A stretch of DNA of 8,207 nucleotides from assembly GCA_038259155.1 (NCBI GenBank), contig JBBSPE010000185.1:1-8207 (forward strand), written 5' to 3'. The notes under the pieces are model-generated. The model was not told where the DNA came from and ran no database searches. It worked only from the letters and a program-made list of their open reading frames with translations. This DNA comes from JAABRT01 sp038259155. GTDB taxonomy: Bacteria; Gemmatimonadota; Gemmatimonadetes; Gemmatimonadales; Gemmatimonadaceae. The translations under genes were made by a program, and so were the position numbers. Below, one piece after another: positions 5,886 through 8,207 of the stretch (positions within the stretch are counted from its first letter, which is position 1; every line of letters starts with the position of its first letter).

Positions 5886-7466
5886 TCAGCGCCTGAACGA
5901 CGCCAACGTCGGTCCCATCACGTCAATCGTCTCGCGCGCATTCCAGCGATCCGACCCGTTGTACAAAAACGCAAACGCGAGCAGTTCACCATTCTCGGCC
6001 GTCACATAGCCAGAGAGCGCAATCACATCGTTGGTGGTACCCGTCTTGGCATGCAGGTTGCCCTGCGCCGACGTGGCGCGCATGCGGGTCTTGAGCGTTT
6101 CCGACTCGCCCGCCACCGGCAGGGAGGCGTGAAACACGCTGGCCCACGGCGCGTTGTGCGCGTAGTCCATGAGCTGCACCAGCGACCGCGGCGTCACGCG
6201 ATCGAGTACCGACAGACCGCTGCCGTCCGTGGCAACGATTGATCCGGGCGTGACGCCGAGTGCAGACTCGCTGAACGCGCGCAGCTGCGCGAACGCGTGT
6301 TCGGCCGATCCCGGCTCTTCGCGCAGTGGGCCTCGCGCAGCGCTCCGAAAGATCTGCTCGGCGTACAGGTTGATGCTCTCGCGGTTCATCGCGGTGATGA
6401 GCTTGGCGAGCGGCGGGGAATGCAGTGATGTCACCACCAGTGCGCCGTCCGTGGTGCGGCCCACCTTCACCTCACCCGACACCTCGATGCCCTGCGCCCG
6501 CAGCGCCTCGCGGAACGCACCGGCCGTGAACGTGACCGGATCGGAGACCACCAACTGCACGCGGTATGGCGAGGCGTTGGCCCCGATGCTGCCCGTCACC
6601 ACCACCTGCGACTCCCCCACCATGCGCACGGTGAGCTTGCTCCCGCGGCCGGCCACCACGCGCACGCTCGACACGACCTGCAGGCCGCTTGACGCGGGCT
6701 CGAGACGCACCTCGCCGCCGCGGTCCGGATACACACCCACGATCACGATATTTTCGTTGAGCGTGAGGGCACTGAATGGGGCCGCGTAGGCCGCGCCCGC
6801 GTAGCGCGTGAGCCATCCTTCAGGAATGCGACGTCCCTCCATGCCGCTGGCGTCGGCGATCAGGTCACCCTGCACCGACGTCACGCCCGCACCGGCGACA
6901 AAGCGCGCGAGCAGGTCCATGGGCGCCTCCGGGCCGCCACGCAGAAATCGAGGCGATAGTCCGGGATCACCATCGCCACGCAAAATGAGATTGCCGTGCA
7001 CTACGCCATCAGGGCCCAGCGCACCATCGCGCAGCACGTCCGTGGAGAACACGTGGTCCGGCCCCAGTCGATCGAGCGCGAGCGCGGACGTGAACGTCTT
7101 CATGGTGGACGCCGGCACCATGGGTACATCCGGCGACGACGCGAAGAGCGTATCGCCGCGTGTGAGCGACACAACAATCGCTCCCCAGCTGCCGCTCCGC
7201 GTCTTCGTGCTGAGCATGCGCGAGAGATCAGACTCGAGTGCCACCGATCCGTCGGGGGCCGTGGGCACGAACGGCGCGGGCTTCGCACGGCGGCTGGCTG
7301 GCGTGGCCTTCGTGGTGCGCGGCGGTGTGGCGCGGCGCGGCGGGCCGGATCGCGACTGCTGAAGCACCCGGGCGGCGCTTCCCGCGACCGCCGTTTCTCC
7401 AGCGTGCGCGAGGCCCGGAACAGCCGTGATCGCAGTGAGGGCGAGGCCGAACACAGCAACACGCAT
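5886..7466 (-). CDS. dacB: D-alanyl-D-alanine carboxypeptidase/endopeptidase, PBP4 type (peptidase S13)
   Basis: This is a periplasmic penicillin-binding protein that trims terminal D-Ala from peptidoglycan stem peptides and, in this family, can cut D-Ala-mDAP cross-links. All three active-site motifs are present: SxxK as S120-T-M-K123, SxN as S364-I-N366, and K474-T-G476, with DGSG at 414-417. The Ser-to-Ser spacing (244) equals that of E. coli PBP4 (S62, S306) and the last gap (110) is one residue shorter, so the fold, including the inserted domains of this family, looks intact. I chose the ATG at 7466 because it gives a clean signal peptide (residues 1-22, ending LAHA before G23) and 526 residues. 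In-frame starts at 7508 (ATG) and 7547 (GTG) would put a poor leader in front. Residues ~23-73 form an unusual basic, Pro-rich linker that accounts for the extra length. It lies 161 bp downstream of the small lipoprotein gene on the same strand and has no clear Shine-Dalgarno. Confidence 0.94.
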   Translation of the reverse strand: MRVAVFGLALTAITAVPGLAHAGETAVAGSAARVLQQSRSGPPRRATPPRTTKATPASRRAKPAPFVPTAPDGSVALESDLSRMLSTKTRSGSWGAIVVSLTRGDTLFASSPDVPMVPASTMKTFTSALALDRLGPDHVFSTDVLRDGALGPDGVVHGNLILRGDGDPGLSPRFLRGGPEAPMDLLARFVAGAGVTSVQGDLIADASGMEGRRIPEGWLTRYAGAAYAAPFSALTLNENIVIVGVYPDRGGEVRLEPASSGLQVVSSVRVVAGRGSKLTVRMVGESQVVVTGSIGANASPYRVQLVVSDPVTFTAGAFREALRAQGIEVSGEVKVGRTTDGALVVTSLHSPPLAKLITAMNRESINLYAEQIFRSAARGPLREEPGSAEHAFAQLRAFSESALGVTPGSIVATDGSGLSVLDRVTPRSLVQLMDYAHNAPWASVFHASLPVAGESETLKTRMRATSAQGNLHAKTGTTNDVIALSGYVTAENGELLAFAFLYNGSDRWNARETIDVMGPTLASFRR

Positions 7467-7538
7467 GATGCGAGCCGGGCAGAGATGGATTGGCAACGGC
7501 AACTCCATGTGGCCTAGCAGGGAACGAAGTGTGTGTAG

Positions 7539-7576
7539 CGCGCACACCGAGTGTGCGTGAACGCGCGTCGAGCGCG
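7539..7576 (-). other. Two hairpins between the small lipoprotein gene and dacB
   Basis: In the 161-bp gap at 7467-7627, CGCACAC (7541-7547) pairs perfectly with GTGTGCG (7551-7557) across a 3-nt loop, extendable to 7539-7559 with one G-T pair. Next to it CGCGC (7562-7566) pairs with GCGCG (7572-7576). On the - strand they follow the lipoprotein stop and precede dacB. No T-run follows, so a standard intrinsic terminator is not supported. GTGTGTGT at 7529-7536 could pair instead with the CACAC of the first stem, giving a weaker alternative fold. No promoter stands out in this gap. Confidence 0.3.
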
Positions 7577-7627
7577 GTGCTCCCTCAATCTATGACGAAG
7601 ACGTACACACTCGCGCAAATGCTGCAA

Positions 7628-8207
7628 TCAATTCGCCCCGCTGCTGTCCACCGACTTGATGACCCACGCCGCGGTTGAATCCACCTGACAGGCGACGCGA
7701 TATAGTTTTTCGGGACTTTCCACGCCGTCCTCCGCATTCGCGATGTAGCGTCCGCCCACGCGCACGCTGTGCGTACCGTCCCCATGGTCAGTGTTCTCGC
7801 GCACGAGCACGAGCATCGTGGCCCACGGTCCGTCGCGCGACAACTTCTCGCGGATCTGGTCCTGATTTTTCTGGGCCTCGAGCCAATAGAAGGTGGGGCC
7901 CTTGTCCTGGACCGCGATTTCCGCGGCCGGAGGCAACGCCGAGTCGGTGCCCACCGCGTTCAGGAACCGCAGCGGCTGCGGCTCGGCGTGCCCAATGAAG
8001 TCTAGCACGGCCATCGCCGCGGGGACCGGCAGTGCATCAGCGCAGGCCACCGCCAGATCGATGACCCCCGCTGAGTCTGCGGAAGCCGTATCGCTCGTGG
8101 ACTGCGCGGCATCGCCCCCACAGGCCGTGGCGGCGGCCATCAGCGCCAGCGAGGTCTGCACCCAGAATCGGTGTGCTCCCGATGGACGCGACTCGCCGGG
8201 TGGGACG
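7628..8207 (-). CDS. Small lipoprotein of unknown function, 5' end probably outside the window
   Basis: I do not recognise this family. The frame has a lipoprotein signal: a hydrophobic stretch (TSLALMAAATAC) ending at a Cys encoded at 8120-8122, followed by GGD and a Ser/Thr/Asp/Ala-rich linker typical of tethered lipoproteins. From that Cys to the stop there are 164 residues, with two further cysteines (C40 and C158 if counted from the GTG at 8161) that could form a disulfide in the periplasm. The C-terminal half looks like a mixed alpha/beta fold (FYWLEAQ, WATMLVLVRE, VRVGGRYIAN, WVIKSVDSS). The GTG at 8161 would leave the signal peptide without positive charge, while the open frame continues to the window edge with Arg and His (ESRPSGAHRFW), so the true start is probably beyond 8207. 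It is on the same strand as dacB, 161 bp upstream; a cell-envelope role is only a guess from that context. Confidence 0.75.
   Translation of the reverse strand, partial: VPPGESRPSGAHRFWVQTSLALMAAATACGGDAAQSTSDTASADSAGVIDLAVACADALPVPAAMAVLDFIGHAEPQPLRFLNAVGTDSALPPAAEIAVQDKGPTFYWLEAQKNQDQIREKLSRDGPWATMLVLVRENTDHGDGTHSVRVGGRYIANAEDGVESPEKLYRVACQVDSTAAWVIKSVDSSGAN

Noticed and set aside
7467..7547. Longer dacB starts at 7508 (ATG) or 7547 (GTG)
   Set aside because: They add a non-hydrophobic leader before a complete signal peptide that starts at 7466.
7590..7627. Sigma-70-like promoter for dacB (TTGCGC with TAGATT on the - strand)
   Set aside because: The boxes match the consensus poorly and the spacing, about 20 bp, is too long.

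Overview
The window is strongly GC-rich, about two thirds G+C by eye. It carries four protein genes in a convergent layout: two on the + strand (163-5243) and two on the - strand (8207-5886), facing each other across a gene-free stretch at 5244-5885. The gene set (an aspartase with a cyclic-nucleotide-binding-like head, a large Ig-like/propeller lipoprotein, a PBP4-type D,D-peptidase and a second lipoprotein), the two lipoboxes and the high GC suggest a Gram-negative, soil-type bacterium. Gemmatimonadota, or a similar GC-rich phylum, is my best guess, but this is inference and no marker gene is present.

The + strand begins with a short leader (1-162) holding two hairpins. Next comes a 624-residue aspartate ammonia-lyase with about 150 extra N-terminal residues resembling a cNMP-binding (CRP-like effector) domain. 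Two bases after its stop starts a 1067-residue lipoprotein with five BIG2-like Ig domains and then 14 copies of a ~39-residue propeller-type repeat, possibly two seven-bladed propellers. It ends in an odd Arg/Ala-rich tail encoded by repetitive DNA. The tight junction suggests co-transcription, although the two products work in different compartments (cytoplasm and cell surface).

The region at 5244-5885 is rich in repeats. It has short arrays of a 7-bp unit (NACCGGT / NACCAGT type) near both ends. In the middle is a 179-bp inverted-repeat element with 45-bp arms, whose outer 19 bp are identical and whose inner parts are themselves degenerate 7-bp units. This is the least explained part of the window.

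On the - strand, a small lipoprotein of unknown function runs in from the right edge, where its 5' end is probably cut off. After 161 bp with two hairpins comes a secreted D-alanyl-D-alanine carboxypeptidase/endopeptidase (peptidase S13, dacB type) with all three active-site motifs and an unusual basic Pro-rich linker. None of the four genes shows a clear Shine-Dalgarno sequence.
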